A stretch of DNA of 64,000 nucleotides from Eulemur rufifrons (lineage: Eukaryota > Chordata > Mammalia > Primates > Lemuridae), in contig NC_091010.1 in the NCBI RefSeq assembly GCF_041146395.1, positions 50,488,001 to 50,552,000 of the forward strand, written 5' to 3'. Below the pieces are notes generated by a model. It did no database searches, was not told the origin of the DNA, and saw nothing but the letters and a program-made list of their open reading frames with translations. Below are positions 1 to 11,064 of this stretch, piece after piece (position 1 is the stretch's first letter; the number at the start of each line of letters is the position of its first letter). The position numbers and the translations under genes are program-made.

Positions 1-374
1 AGCTGTTAGATGAATTCAAAATGTCAGTGCCGTTGAAAGTGAAGCCTTGGCTCAAAGTCTAGAGGACAAATTATCAATTTATAACCATATATCTTGTTTG
101 AATTGTACACAGATAGCTATTGAAGGAGCATCAAAGCTTTGAGGATTGATAATTCCATTTCAGAGCTAAATGCCACGGTCACATTCCGCTGCCAATAATT
201 AGCAGAAGTCCACATCCTGGAAACCTTCCCCATCATAGACTGCAATTAATCTTCCTGTTGACAATTACCAAAGGAGAATCCTAAGGCCGAGTGAATCAGG
301 GAACCCCACCTCATTCCTGCAGAAACAGAGGGGATGGTAGGGAGAGACTCGGAGCACAGTAATTAGGAAGCACA
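1..374. other. Intronic sequence, nothing recognised
   Basis: This stretch lies upstream of the first recognised exon and should be intronic if the CFAP58 assignment is right. I see no coding pattern with splice sites and no repeat I can name. Confidence 0.5.
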
Positions 375-560
375 GCCTTCGGAGCCAGGCATATCTGGGC
401 TTGACTCCAGCTCTGACCTTTACCTTAAATTAACTGATATCATTTCTCTCAGCCTCAGTTTTCTTATCTGTAAAAAGGGAAGACTAATACTGTCTCAAAG
501 GGCTGTTTTGCAGTTAAAACGTAATATTGTATGAAAAGCACTTATAATAGTGTTGGATGG
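375..560 (+). mobile_element. MIR SINE
   Basis: The MIR body is readable in order: the 'ggagccaggcatatctggg' segment, then 'cctcagttttcttatctgt' and 'aaagcacttataatagtg'. The copy is diverged and contains no coding sequence. Confidence 0.75.
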
Positions 561-886
561 TGGCAAAGAATCAGATATCATGCATAGTAGCTACCATTAT
601 TATTATTCCCACTGGTGGAATAAACATATTTACTTTCTATATATAGACTAACTAGAGCTATAGATAAGACATTCAGAAAGCTGCAATCTGCTTTGGGGGG
701 GGGCAGGTATTTATGACTATCCCATCTGTTATACTTTCTTTTTTTTGGTTCTAATACTCTCTGTATTAGGTCTGCAGATCTGCAATAGATTTTAATGTTG
801 TAAAACAATAAGTATCTTACATAGGGACCAACGTGCTTTGAAACTGATGCCATCTCAAGCTACTTCTTGTTGTTCCCCTTGGACAG
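561..886. other. Intron end with splice acceptor
   Basis: Non-repetitive intron sequence with a G-run near 694-703 and a T-run near 740. It ends in a pyrimidine-rich tract and AG at 885-886, which forms the acceptor of the exon starting at 887. Confidence 0.6.
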
Positions 887-991
887 GCCAGCGACCCCAG
901 TACATTTGAGCTGATTCAGAAAATTCACGCACTGCAGAAGCGTCTCATCAGCAAGACTGAAGAGGTGGTTGAAAAAGAGCTGCTCCTCCAG
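887..991 (+). CDS. CFAP58: CFAP58 internal coding exon (first in window)
   Basis: This 105-bp exon encodes 35 residues in phase 0 at both ends. A pyrimidine-rich acceptor precedes 887 and a GT donor follows 991 (CAG|gtagca). The peptide starts ASDPSTFELIQKIHALQKR and is rich in Lys, Glu and Leu with coiled-coil spacing. It runs in frame into the next exon at 36119. I recognise the joined peptide as the C-terminal part of CFAP58 (CCDC147), a coiled-coil protein of motile cilia and sperm flagella; in human, loss causes flagellar malformation and male infertility. The upstream exons lie outside the window. Identification is from memory of the family; exon borders come from splice sites and frame. 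No disruption is seen. Confidence 0.85.
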
Positions 992-1492
992 GTAGCATTT
1001 TCTTTTTCTGCACTCACTGAACAAACGTATTTGCTCAGCACCACCATCTCCAGGGCTCTGCTCTTAGGGTTAGTCAGTTATTTGGCAGCCCTGCATGTCC
1101 CGTATTTAACTGTAGATGGCAACAGTGACTCACACTTGGAGAACAAACACAGCCTGATTAATTGGTCTTTTATGCTGCGATCACTGATATTTTGAGAATT
1201 CTGGAAAATTAAGTTCAAGGCTAGACATACTGCAGTGGGTAATGTGAGCATTTCCCCCCACTTCTCTACAGTTTTATTTGTCAGGTTCTTTTAAGTACTT
1301 TTCTTCTTATCTTCATATAATGCAAAATGCTGTGATTTGGACTTTGAAAATAAGCTTTTGCACAGAGCACAAACGATCTGTCCACATGAAGATTTGTGTG
1401 AGTGAAATGGAAGGAAGGATGTCTTTTTGAGGATGGTTATGCAGTAAGCTGTTCTGGAGAAATTGGCCTATATCTTTGCAAGTACCAGTTGT

Positions 1493-1542
1493 CATCACCA
1501 TCATCACCATCCTCTTCACCACCACTACCATCATCATCATCA
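1493..1542. repeat. Imperfect (CAT/CAC)n microsatellite
   Basis: Runs of 'atcacc' and 'atcatc' trinucleotides. They give low-complexity Ser/Pro or Met/Val reading frames, which explains the short open frames here; those are not genes. Confidence 0.85.
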
Positions 1543-1660
1543 TTGCTTACTGCATGCCAGATACTGTGCTGGGGGCTTTCCCGACCTCATCTCATTGCCG
1601 CGTCGCAGTTGAGGGCATGGGTATTGTCATGCCCAGCTGATGAGTCAGGAAGTTGGGGCC
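1543..1660 (-). mobile_element. MIR SINE, antisense
   Basis: The reverse-strand MIR/L2 tail is visible as 'gcatgccagatactgtgctg' and 'ctcatctcattgccgc', followed by a degraded 'tgatgagtcaggaagt' segment. Confidence 0.6.
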
Positions 1661-1684
1661 CAGGAGCGTAGCGTGTATATGAAT

Positions 1685-1895
1685 GTCAGCTCTGGTGTTA
1701 GATGGTCTGGGTCAGAATCCTGCCTCTGCCAACAGCTGTGTGAGTTTAACTTCTATGCACCTGAGGTTGTTAGTCTGCATTACGGGACAGTAATAGAACC
1801 TGTGAAACAGAACCTGTGAAAAGGGATGTTGTAAGGATTTAAAGAGCTTATCATTATGTCTGGTAACATAGTAGCTAATAAATATTAGCAATTAT
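1685..1895 (+). mobile_element. MIR SINE
   Basis: Reads in order 'gggtcagaatcctgcctctgc', a degraded core, 'tgttgtaaggatttaaagag' and the tail 'aacatagtagctaataaat'. Confidence 0.75.
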
Positions 1896-2124
1896 TTGTG
1901 TTATTTCTGATTCCAAAGCCCGTAATTTTAACCACTGGATTACTATTAGTAGGAATATGAGCAAGGGGTATTTTTGCCTTTTGATTTACATTCTACCTTA
2001 AAAAAGATATTTTCCCGGAAATTGGGTATCCAGTAAATAGCATTCCAGAGCATCACTGCACTGAATGGCCGACAGGGATTTTCCTCTGCTCTTGGATGGG
2101 TGTGCGGGTTCAGAGGGTACAATT

Positions 2125-2275
2125 TGGTGTCAGAAAGATCTGGTCTTGAATCAGTTCCAGCATTTGATAGTTCTATGACTTGGAGAGAATTACATAAACT
2201 TTGCAAACCTCAATGTTCCCATCTGTAAAATAGGGCTAATAATACCCATTTTCATTATGGCAGGAAGATACTCCA
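2125..2275 (+). mobile_element. MIR SINE
   Basis: Contains 'tctatgacttggagagaatt' and 'cccatctgtaaaatagggct', the characteristic MIR core order on the plus strand. Confidence 0.7.
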
Positions 2276-2394
2276 GTCAGAGTATACAAGTTGGAAGTCT
2301 TGTTTGTAAGGGTAACCAATTAGTGCATGGGCACTGGGCTTTGGCAGTCCAGAGTTTGAGCTGTGGCTCCACTGATGCCAGCCACAAGTCTTGT

Positions 2395-2490
2395 TCCAAA
2401 GCCATGCAGCTGGTAAGTGGCAGGGTTGGGACTCAGCCCAGGCAGGCAGCCTCAGAGCCCTCTTTCTACCACTTCACTACGCTGTCTCTT
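2395..2490 (-). mobile_element. MIR SINE fragment, antisense
   Basis: Contains 'catgcagctggtaagtggca' and 'gggttgggactcagcccagg', the reverse complement of the MIR 5' half. It ends near 'ctacgctgtctc'. Confidence 0.7.
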
Positions 2491-2822
2491 CTGTTGCTAT
2501 TATTGTTTTGTTAGTTTTAGAAAGAATCAACTTTTGTGTTTGCCAAACCTCTCTATTGCAAATTTGTTTTATATTTCATCTACTGCGCTTTGTCACTTCC
2601 TTCTTCTTGTGTACTTTAGGTTTACTCTGTTTCTTCCACTTTCTTAAGATTGATGCTCAGCTCGTTAATATTCAGTCTTCTTTTCTAATCTAAGCATTTA
2701 AGGTTATAAAATGTGCTTTAGATAATTTCTTTAGTTCCTTCCCACAGGTTTTGATATGTGGTATTTTCATTTAATTCCACATACCTTCTATTTTCAGAAT
2801 TATTTCTCCTTTGAGAATAAGT

Positions 2823-3086
<264 letters not shown>

Positions 3087-3232
3087 GAGAATAAGTCTTA
3101 AAAAAATATCCACTATTTCTCCTAATAATAGATAGGAGATATTTAATGATAATTAAGAGTACATTTTAAAATTTCCCAATATGTACATATTTTGACTAAA
3201 ATGTCATATTTAAGGTCTTTTATTCCTAGTCT

Positions 3233-5463
3233 TTTTTTTTTTCCTTTTTAAAAATTTTTTAAATACATTTAGGTGTGCAAGTTGAATTCCGTTACATGTA
3301 TAGATTGTATAGTGGTGGAGCCTGGCTTTCTGGTGCACCCATCACACGAATAGTGTACATTGGACCCACAGGTAATTTTTCATGCCTGACCTCCTCTCAC
3401 CCTCCTCCCTTGTGAGTCTCCAATGTTCATTATATCACTCTGTGTGTCCTTGTGTAGCCATAGTTTAGGTCCCACTTATAAGTTAGAACATGCGGCATTT
3501 ATTTTTCTGTTCCTGAGTTACTTCACTTAGGATGATGGCCTCTGGTTCCATCCAAGTTGCTGCGGAAGACATTATTTCATCCTTTCTTTTCACTGAGTAG
3601 TACTCCATGGTGTACATGTACCACATTTTCTTTATCTACTCATTGGTTGATGGGCACTTAGTTTGATTACATATCTTTGCAATTGTGAATTGTGCTGCAC
3701 TAAACGTCCGAGGGAGGTATCTTTTTGATATAATAATTTCTTTTCCTTTGGGTGGATACCCAGTAGTGGGGTTGCAGGATCGAATGGTAGATTTACTTTT
3801 AGTTCTTTGAGAAATCTCCACACTGCTCTCCACAGAGGTTGTACTAATTTACATTTCCACCAGTGCAACATTACATTTCCACTAATGCAACAGTGCACTA
3901 GTGTTCCCTTTTAACCACATCTGTGCCAACATCTATTTTTTGATTTTTAATAATGACCATTCTAATTGGAGTAATATGGTATCTCAATGTGCTTTTAATT
4001 TGCATTTCCCTGATGATTAGTGATGTGTTGAGCATTTTTTATATGCTTGTTGGCCTTTTGTATATCTTCTTTTGAAAAATGCCAGTTAATGTCATTTGCC
4101 TACCTTTTAATGGGGTTTTAGTTTTTTTCTTGTTGAATTGTTTGAGTTATGTGTAGATTCTGGGTATCAGTCTTCTGTTGGATACATCGTTTTTAAATAA
4201 TTTTTTCCCATTCTGTAGGTTGTCTATTTACTCTTTTGATTATTTCTTTTACTATGCAGAAACTTTTTAGTTTAATTAAATCCCATTTATCTATTTTTGT
4301 TTTTATTGCATTTGCTTTTGGTGTCTTAGTCATAAATTCTTTGCCTAGGCCAGTGTCCAGAAGTTTTTCTTCTAAGATTTTTATGGTTTCAGGTTTTATA
4401 TTTAAGTCTTTAATCCATCTTGAGTAAATTTTTGCATACAGTGAGAGATAGGGATTTAGTTTCATTCATCTGCATATAGTTACCCAATTTTCCCAGCACC
4501 ATTTATTGAATAATAGTGTGTTCTTTCCCTAGTGCACGTTTTTGTCTGCTTAATCAGTTGGTTGTATGTATATGATTTGTTTCTGGGTTCTCTATTCTGT
4601 TCTATTGATCTATGTGTCTACTTTTATGACAGTACCATGCTGTTTTTGTTACTATAGCCTTGTAGTATAACTTGAAGTCAGGTAATGTGATGCCTCCAGA
4701 TTTATTATTTTTGCTTAGGATTTCTTTGGCTATTCAGGCTTTTATTTCTTTTATTTCTTATGAATTTTAGAATTGTTTTCTCTAATTCTGTGAAAAATGA
4801 TATTGGTATTTTGATAGAAATTGCACTGAATCTGAATTTGTAGATTGCTTTGGGCAGTAATGTCATCTTATCAATATTGATTCTTCTGATCCATTAGCAT
4901 GGGATGTCTTTCCATTTATTCCTGTCATCAACAATTTCTTTCATCAGTGATTTGTAGAGATCTTTCACATTCTTGGTTAAATGTATTCCTAGATATTTTA
5001 TTTTTTTGCAGGTATTGTAAATGGGATTGTTCTTAATTTGGTTCTCAGCCTGGTTGTTGTTGGTGTATAGAAATGCTGTTGATTTGTGTATATTGATTTT
5101 ATAACCTGAGACTTTGCTAAATTCATTTATCAAATCTGGGAGTCTTTTGTAGAAGTCCTTAGGGTTTTATGGATATAAGATCATATTATCAGCAAACAGA
5201 GATAATGTGACTTCCTCTTTTCCAATTTGGATGCCCTTTATTTCTTTTCCCTGTCTGACTATACTGACTAGAACTTTCAGTACTGTGCTGATTAGACATG
5301 GTGATAGTAGACATCCTTCTCTTCTTCCAGTTCTTAGGGGGAATGCTTTCAACTTTTCCCCGCTCAGTATCAGGTTGGCTATGGGTTTGCTATATATGGT
5401 GTTTATTATTTTGAGGTATGTTGCTTTTATGCCAAGTTTTCTTTTGCAGGTTTTTATGATGAA
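3233..5463 (-). mobile_element. Old LINE-1, antisense, 5'-truncated
   Basis: Poly(T) near 3233-3260 marks the 3' end of an antisense L1, followed by its 3' UTR and then decayed ORF2. Minus-strand frames between 3632 and 5352 read L1 ORF2 pieces broken by frameshifts and stops. Near 5170 the reverse transcriptase motif reads [10 protein letters not shown], so the second catalytic Asp of the usual FADD box is replaced by Asn. The element stops inside ORF2 near 5463. No target duplication was found. The decay indicates an old, inactive copy. Confidence 0.9.
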
Positions 5464-5559
5464 GAGACACCAGTCACCACTTCCCCATTACTACCTATGT
5501 TCCCTTTTTCTTTTTCCTCGACGGTTACCACCACTCAATATAATAATTTCACTTTCTCT

Positions 5560-5670
5560 CAATCTCTCTCTGTCTCTCCCCTCCTTCTCCCTCTCTCCCT
5601 TTCACCCCTCCTTGGATTCCCCTAAATATATTCTCTTAATTCTCTCTCTGTCTCTCTCATGGATTCCCTT
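5560..5670. repeat. Pyrimidine-rich (TCTC/CCTC)n tract
   Basis: Two blocks of 'tctctctgtctctc' type repeat surround 'cccctccttggattcccc'. The words 'ctctgtctctc' and 'tggattccc' both occur twice, suggesting a small local duplication of about 65 bp. Confidence 0.7.
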
Positions 5671-7120
5671 AAAAATTTATCATGCATAGTTGACATCAAA
5701 TCTAAACAAGTTTAAAGTGATCAATTTCTTTCTCCTTCTTACAAACAACACAGGGACTCAGAGTGTTTTAACTGCAGTTACCCTACTGTTCTCAACATTA
5801 GTCATCATCATTATCATTTTAGAGAGTTAAGTGATGAGATTAAGAAATCTGCTGTAAGTCTAATTATTTTTGCTCCTTTTTAAGTGACCTGCCTTTCTTC
5901 TGTTTGATTGTTAGGTCTTCTCTTTGCCTTTGGCATTTTAGGGTTTCAGCACAATGCATTTTGGTATGAATTTAGTTTTATTTACTATGCTCAGAACACA
6001 CTCTATTTCCTGAATCTGAAGATTCCTATGTCTTCAGATAGTCTCTCATTTATTCTCTTTGTTTACTCCTCCTGGAACTCTTATTAGCTGTATGTTGGGT
6101 TTTCTTACTCCTCCTTCCTCATCTACTGACCTTGTTGATATTTTTCTTCTCTTTAACTCTTCATGTTATATTTTCTTAGCTTTATCTTCTTGTTTACCAA
6201 TTATTTTTTAAAATGTACTCATCTGCCAATAGACAATCCATTGAGATTTTATTTTGAATGATTCTATTTTTACTTTCTAGAGATTCTTTTTCACATATAC
6301 CTGGTCTTTGTTGATAGTTTCTGGATCTTTTCTCATGATTTCATTCTTTCTGTTATGTCTTCAGTTGATTCAAAAACGTATTTTATATTCTTTATCTCAA
6401 TGTTCTATTATTTGAGGTTCTTGGGTTTTTTTTTTTTCCTTTGTTTCACAAAGGCAGTTCCTGTGTCTGTCTTATGGATTATCACATACATAGTTTCTTG
6501 CCCACAAATATTTGTCTAGTGACCGATTATATATTGGAAAAATGGTGGTCCTTAAGAAACTGGTACATCTCATAGTCGTTTAAGTTCTGTCTTTGAGCTC
6601 TGAGAAGTTATGGGAATTACTCATCCCATGGCCTTTGCATTTTTGTTATTGACTTATAACTTTGCAGGAATCTGGAATTTACTGTGTGTTTATGGATCTA
6701 TAAACATGATGCAACCTGTCTGTGTCCTTTTTGTGTGCTGAGGCAGGCTGATTCATGTGGGTGTGTTCAAAGCTCTTCCCTTGCTCAGAATTAACATGAA
6801 AATGGTTCTTAGCCTAACTTTATAGCTTCAGTGGTAAAATGAAGAAGTCTATATTCTTGCCAGAATTGGAGTCTAAGGTATGGATCGGAAGAACTTCTTT
6901 TCTTTTGCCTACCAGGCTACTGTTCCCTTCAGGGAGGCAAGGGCAGTGGAAGCATACTGTGGTGTTCCTCCTGGTGTCTCTCCTCTCTGTTGTTCTTCCA
7001 TTTGTTCCTTGTCTCCTCTGAGTCCTTTAGGATTAATGACTTCTTATTTTTAAAAAAGGCCTCTGCAAGATCAGACAGGCATATGTGCCTTCAGTAAATG
7101 CTATCCATTACCCAAGTATC
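5671..7120. other. AT-rich intron, unassigned
   Basis: T-rich plus strand with long runs of 'tttctt' and 'ttgttgata' style sequence. The composition resembles antisense LINE DNA, but I cannot match it to a specific LINE segment. An 'ATG...' frame at 6839-7021 has no splice or homology support. Confidence 0.35.
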
Positions 7121-7124
7121 ATTA

Positions 7125-7153
7125 CATCATCATCATCACCATCATCATCAAGA
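7125..7153. repeat. (TCA)n microsatellite
   Basis: Short run of 'catcatcatcatcaccatca' units. Confidence 0.85.
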
Positions 7154-7277
7154 TGACATTCTAAATAATGGACACAAGGCATGATAGCATTAGAGTAGGA
7201 AGCTCTAACGTCTTGCTAGAGGCACTTACAAACACAAGGAACGCTCAGACTGGCTTGAACTTGTTTTTCCAAAATCT

Positions 7278-7595
7278 TTAACATATTGGCTGCCACACTA
7301 GAAAAAAACATTTTCCCCTGTGTTTTATTATGAAAATAGAATAAAAACTTTGAAAACAAAATGATCCTTTCTAATTTAATGAAAAATTTATTTTTTATTG
7401 TTTTCTGTGTGTGAGTTATATGCAACTCGTGGCACTAGAATCAATTTTTACACTGCACACCACTTGACTTGTATGTGACTTATGACATGCTTATTGAATT
7501 TGCTTGGGAGAATTGAGTCTTCATATGCTTCATGAAGTCCTGGGTTCAAAACTAGCGTGAGTTAAATGCAACTCACATGGCAGTTAATGTGTTAA
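7278..7595. mobile_element. Nonautonomous piggyBac-like element (318 bp, TTAA ends)
   Basis: The element is bounded by TTAA at 7278-7281 and 7592-7595, the piggyBac target. The termini are inverted: the left end reads TTAACATATTGGCTGCCA and the reverse complement of the right end reads TTAACACATTAACTGCCA, 15 of 18 identical. A subterminal unit GTGAGTTAnATGCAACTC occurs at 7411-7428 and 7557-7574 with one mismatch, and the second copy is a hairpin (GTGAGTT then AACTCAC). No transposase is encoded; the interior is AT-rich. Nonautonomous piggyBac elements are reported from mouse lemur, which fits the Alu evidence. The family name is not assigned. Confidence 0.75.
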
Positions 7596-8300
7596 ACTTG
7601 GTGGGACAAGCTCAGATACATTTACTGTCAGGGCCAGGCAAGGGACAAGGAAGAGTGAAGTGGACTTTGCATATCATGATCAGAAATGGCAACTGGTAGG
7701 GGCCTCAGAGTCAGAGGCAAAAGGGAGTGGTGGGGACTGCGGTACACAGGAGGGGGGCGCAGTGGGGCCCCATCTCTAGGAAGCAGCTGACCCCACCCCA
7801 GCTAAGTGCGGGCTCGTGTTGCCAAATCTTTAATTTTTCAAGAATAGCTGGAAATGTGGATTTTATGCTCAATATACTGAGTTTTAAATATTGGCAACCT
7901 TAAGAACTCTGTGTAGGCCTCCCTGAAGCAAGTCTGCCAACCACTCTTGGCCCACGGGTAGGTGGTTTGCAATCTTTAGCTTCAAAGCCTGCGGGAGAAG
8001 GAGACATAAAGAAACACCAGCTACACAATCAGCTTTACTTGTTTTGTAATCTAGTTCTTTGTTGTGATTCCTTGATGGAATCACAGAGCCACAGAATCGA
8101 AAGGGAGGAGGAGATTGGGCTTGTGGAGAAGGAGCAGACTGCCAGGGGATGTCTTTCCCTTGCTGCTAATGACTCTTACTTTTACTTTATAAACTTTGCC
8201 AAAACAGAAAAGGACTTCCCTGAATTGTTGAAAAGACCAACGGTTGTCTCTGGACCTTCTGATATTCTGATGCATGTATTATCCTTTTTTTTTTTTTTTT
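7596..8300. other. Intron, nothing recognised, ends in poly(T)
   Basis: Contains a G-rich stretch near 7750-7770 and ordinary intron sequence. It ends with a T-run at 8284-8301 that abuts the repeat at 8309. Confidence 0.4.
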
Positions 8301-8308
8301 TAATTAAT

Positions 8309-8410
8309 CTGACTTTAGAAAAGACAGTGGCTATTTTCCTAACCAAGCTCCCATTACATCTCCCCCATCCTACCCACCTATTGCCATTTCAGTTCATAGC
8401 CAGTCACTAG
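8309..8410 (-). repeat. Copy A of an unnamed ~100-bp dispersed repeat
   Basis: This segment is about 80% identical to 9197-9299 in the same orientation. Shared words include 'gactttagaaaag', 'cagtggc' and 'tttcagttcatagcc'. It is preceded by a T-run, so on the minus strand it would end in poly(A), as retroposons do. I cannot name the family. Confidence 0.65.
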
Positions 8411-8444
8411 ATGCCACGACGCTGCGTTGCCAGCATCCACTCAG

Positions 8445-8540
8445 TGGTCACTGAGCGCTGCTGCGTGCCAGGGCACCTGAGATCCCAGGGTGAATGTGAC
8501 AGACGTGGTCCCGGCCTCGAAGGCCCTCTTAGCTTGGTGT
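8445..8540 (-). mobile_element. L2 LINE 3' end, antisense
   Basis: 'ggtcactgagcgctgctgcg', 'tgccagggcacctgagatcc' and 'gtggtcccggcctcgaaggc' follow the reverse complement of the L2 tail. Confidence 0.6.
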
Positions 8541-8584
8541 GATTCTGTATAGGACTCTATGAGTCTCTGAACCAGGCTTTGCAG

Positions 8585-9130
8585 TGAGCAGGTGTCTCAA
8601 TTCGGGTCCCCCTAAATCAGAGACTGAGACAAGGGTTTGGGGTCCAGTTATTTGGGAGGCCGTCCCAGGAGAGAGACAAGGAAGGAGGAAAAGCCACTGG
8701 GGATGGAGGGAGCTAGTCTCTGAGGAACCACACAGAAACAAGGGCAGAATTGTCCCATCAAAGGAAGGAGGCTGGGACGTTTGTTCAGTGAAGCCCACTC
8801 CCCATTGGTTGAGAGTTGCCTTGGAGGCGTTGAGCTGCCTCCAACCGCAGACCAGGGGGACTTTGCTTATTTCCACCCCCACCCCAGAGAAGCCCTGGCC
8901 TGAGGCAGAAAAGCTGACTCCGTGTGCACAGAAGCTGCCCGAGTGTTCCAGGATCCAGGATCCGAGGGCTACCCAGTGTGCCGGGCATGTCAGCTCAAAA
9001 TCATGAAGTTTAAGGTGGGCCGAGAGGACGAGGCTCAGGTCACCAAAAGTGTCTGCTACCTGAGATCAGGTCTCCTGGCAGGTCCTGAAGGCCACCAGCC
9101 AGGGGACCGCCTTACTCACTTAGCTACTCA
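8585..9130. repeat. Probable ancient interspersed repeat, family unassigned
   Basis: The stretch from 'tgtctcaattcgggtccccc' to 'ggaccgccttactcactta' has the feel of an LTR or DNA-element consensus. It has no splice sites or coding support. It sits between the two ~100-bp direct repeats. Long open frames on both strands (8529-8882 minus, 8584-9006 plus) reflect GC content. Confidence 0.35.
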
Positions 9131-9158
9131 CCTAAGATAAATTGCCAATCCGACTTTA

Positions 9159-9187
9159 TTTTTTATTTCTTTTTAAAGATTTTTTTC
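9159..9187 (-). mobile_element. Minute retroinsert: T-rich tail with target duplication
   Basis: A 29-bp T-rich block is flanked by an 18-bp direct repeat, 9141-9158 and 9188-9205 (ATTGCCAnTCCGACTTTA, one mismatch). This is the footprint expected if L1 machinery inserted little more than a poly(A) tail in antisense orientation. Confidence 0.6.
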
Positions 9188-9196
9188 ATTGCCAGT

Positions 9197-9299
9197 CCGA
9201 CTTTAGAAAAGGCAGTGGCCATGTTCCCAACCAAGTTCCCATTAGGTCTCTCCCCATCTCCCCCACCTGCTGCTATTTCAGTTCATAGCCGGTAACCAG
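9197..9299 (-). repeat. Copy B of the unnamed ~100-bp dispersed repeat
   Basis: Direct-repeat partner of 8309-8410. It differs by scattered, mostly transition substitutions and a few small gaps. The two copies are spaced about 890 bp start to start. Confidence 0.65.
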
Positions 9300-9337
9300 A
9301 GAACATGATCATACTTGTAGTTCCTTTAAACGGCAGC

Positions 9338-9450
9338 TTAAATTGAGTGCTTACTGTGTGCCAGGCACCATGCCCTCCCTACACACAGACATCGGGGCAT
9401 GACGAGTGCACAAGGACCATTAGCTTGCAGGATGGTGGGGATGAAACAGC
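9338..9450 (-). mobile_element. MIR/L2 tail fragment, antisense
   Basis: 'ttgagtgcttactgtgtgcc' and 'aggcaccatgcc' are the reverse complement of the tail shared by MIR and L2. The rest is degraded. Confidence 0.5.
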
Positions 9451-10054
9451 GTGTGATCCACCTGGGAGGTGGCACAATTTTGGGAAAAGGAAACAAACTT
9501 CACCTCCTAGAATGTTAGAACTGGATGATCCTACCCAGAACATTTTATTATACAGATGAGAATACCGAGGCGTTTTCCCTTAACATGGAGGAGTAGTAAT
9601 GTATTACTAGAAGGGTTAATTACATTAGGGGGTTTGACGGGTGGGAGCGCACTACCTAATGAACAGTGATGCACTGAAATGACCCAGGTGAGAAAACTAC
9701 CTTGGCAGAGTTCCGATTCGTGTTGCTTTAGGAAATTGTCACATGCATTCTTTTACACGCACCCAGGGGCCTTGATAACGGGCATATCCCTCTGATAAAT
9801 AAATCATGAACTGAGCTGGAAATCGCTGCTTCTCTGCCGGCATCCGGGTCCTGCCCTTTCAAGGTGAACTTTCTCTCTAATTTAATTTTATGACTGACTG
9901 GATGGAAGTCTGGTTTACTTAACTGTAAAATGGCTTGAATGATAGGAGGGTTTGAATGGATCTGTACAAGTTATTCGCTGCTTAGAGGGGAAAAAACCTC
10001 TTATAGCCCATTTTTGGATAATTCTTTTGCAAGCATCTTCACTTTTCTTGATCT

Positions 10055-10255
10055 TATGATTATCTTACATTTATTGAATGTTTACAATGTGTTAGACATT
10101 GCTCGGAATGCTTTATGTGGGTACTATCTCATTTAATCATCAGCACAACCCTAGAAGAGCTGTCACCAGACAAGGAAAGACACGGCACAGAAAGACTTTC
10201 TCCTGAGGCCACACAACTGGTTGCTGGTGGAGCCTTGAGTCTGCTCTCAAAGTCT
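10055..10255 (-). mobile_element. MIR SINE, antisense
   Basis: 'tttattgaatgtttacaatg', 'ctatctcatttaatcatcag' and 'gaggccacacaactggttgc' appear in reverse MIR order. Confidence 0.75.
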
Positions 10256-10346
10256 CCTTAGGACTGTGTAGGAACAGCATGGTCATTGAATTCAGACTGC
10301 CTTGGTCATTCATGGGGAAAACTCACATTTCTCACCACATCTAGAG

Positions 10347-10513
10347 CCTTGCTACTCCAACTGTGACCCTAGGGCCAGAAACATCGGCATCATGGAGAGC
10401 TCTTTGGAAATGAAGCATCTTGGGATGCCCCCAGTCTTAGTGAACCAGAATCTGCATTTTAACAAGATCCCCAGGGATTCAGGATACTGGTTCAGTCTGA
10501 GAAGCACTGGTGC
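10347..10513. mobile_element. hAT-Charlie nonautonomous element, MER5-like
   Basis: Contains 'gaaccagaatctgcatttta', 'acaagatccccagggattca' and terminal 'ctgagaagcactgg', matching the MER5/MER20 group layout as I remember it. Boundaries are approximate. Confidence 0.7.
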
Positions 10514-10594
10514 CTTGGAAGTTGGTCATCCTTTTCTTTGTGTGGACCCTCGTGCTCCACTGCCCAGGGCAAAACCCCATGTCTCCTGGCCACC

Positions 10595-10770
10595 AAGCGT
10601 GTGGCCTTGCCTTGTTGCTTGACTTTCCTCTGCCTTGCTTTCCTCTTCTGAAACCTGGAGCTCATCATCTTACCAGCATCGTTTGGTTGCTGTGAAGATT
10701 AAGGGAAAGAACAACATAAAGCACTTAGCAGAATGCTTGAGAGTTGACCAGTGCTCCCCAAATACCATTC
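10595..10770 (+). mobile_element. MIR SINE
   Basis: 'ggttgctgtgaagattaagg' and 'aaagcacttagcagaatgct' place this as the 3' half of a plus-strand MIR. The 5' half is weaker. Confidence 0.65.
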
Positions 10771-11064
10771 TTTACAGTTTGGAGCATGATAACCTCCCAC
10801 TCCAGCCTCCAGCTCTTGAACTCCAGGGACTGAGAGTATCTAGGAGGAAACTGACGAATGAGTGTGTCCAGGACGTGGGGCATGTTTAGGACCCCACAAA
10901 CTCTCAAAGGTAACTGATATTAGTATGAAAAGTCTAGAGCATTTCTTTGTTGATAGAGACATAGTAATCATCAGTCCCGTTTGATGGTCTGGATGTGTTT
11001 GGCGGAAGCTGCAGAGAGTTTTGAAGAGCGGAGGAGCACAGCAGTCACAGCTCACATTTGTTGA

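Noticed and set aside
965..1195. Reading CFAP58 exon 887-991 through into the intron
   Set aside because: An open frame continues past 991, but a GT donor there joins in frame to the exon at 36119 and the intronic residues are not family-like.
1313..1543. Met/Val-rich minus frame
   Set aside because: Translation of a (CAT/CAC)n microsatellite.
8529..9006. Overlapping 117- and 140-codon frames on opposite strands
   Set aside because: They lie in a GC-richer, repeat-like block with no splice sites, and frames on both strands argue for composition rather than coding.
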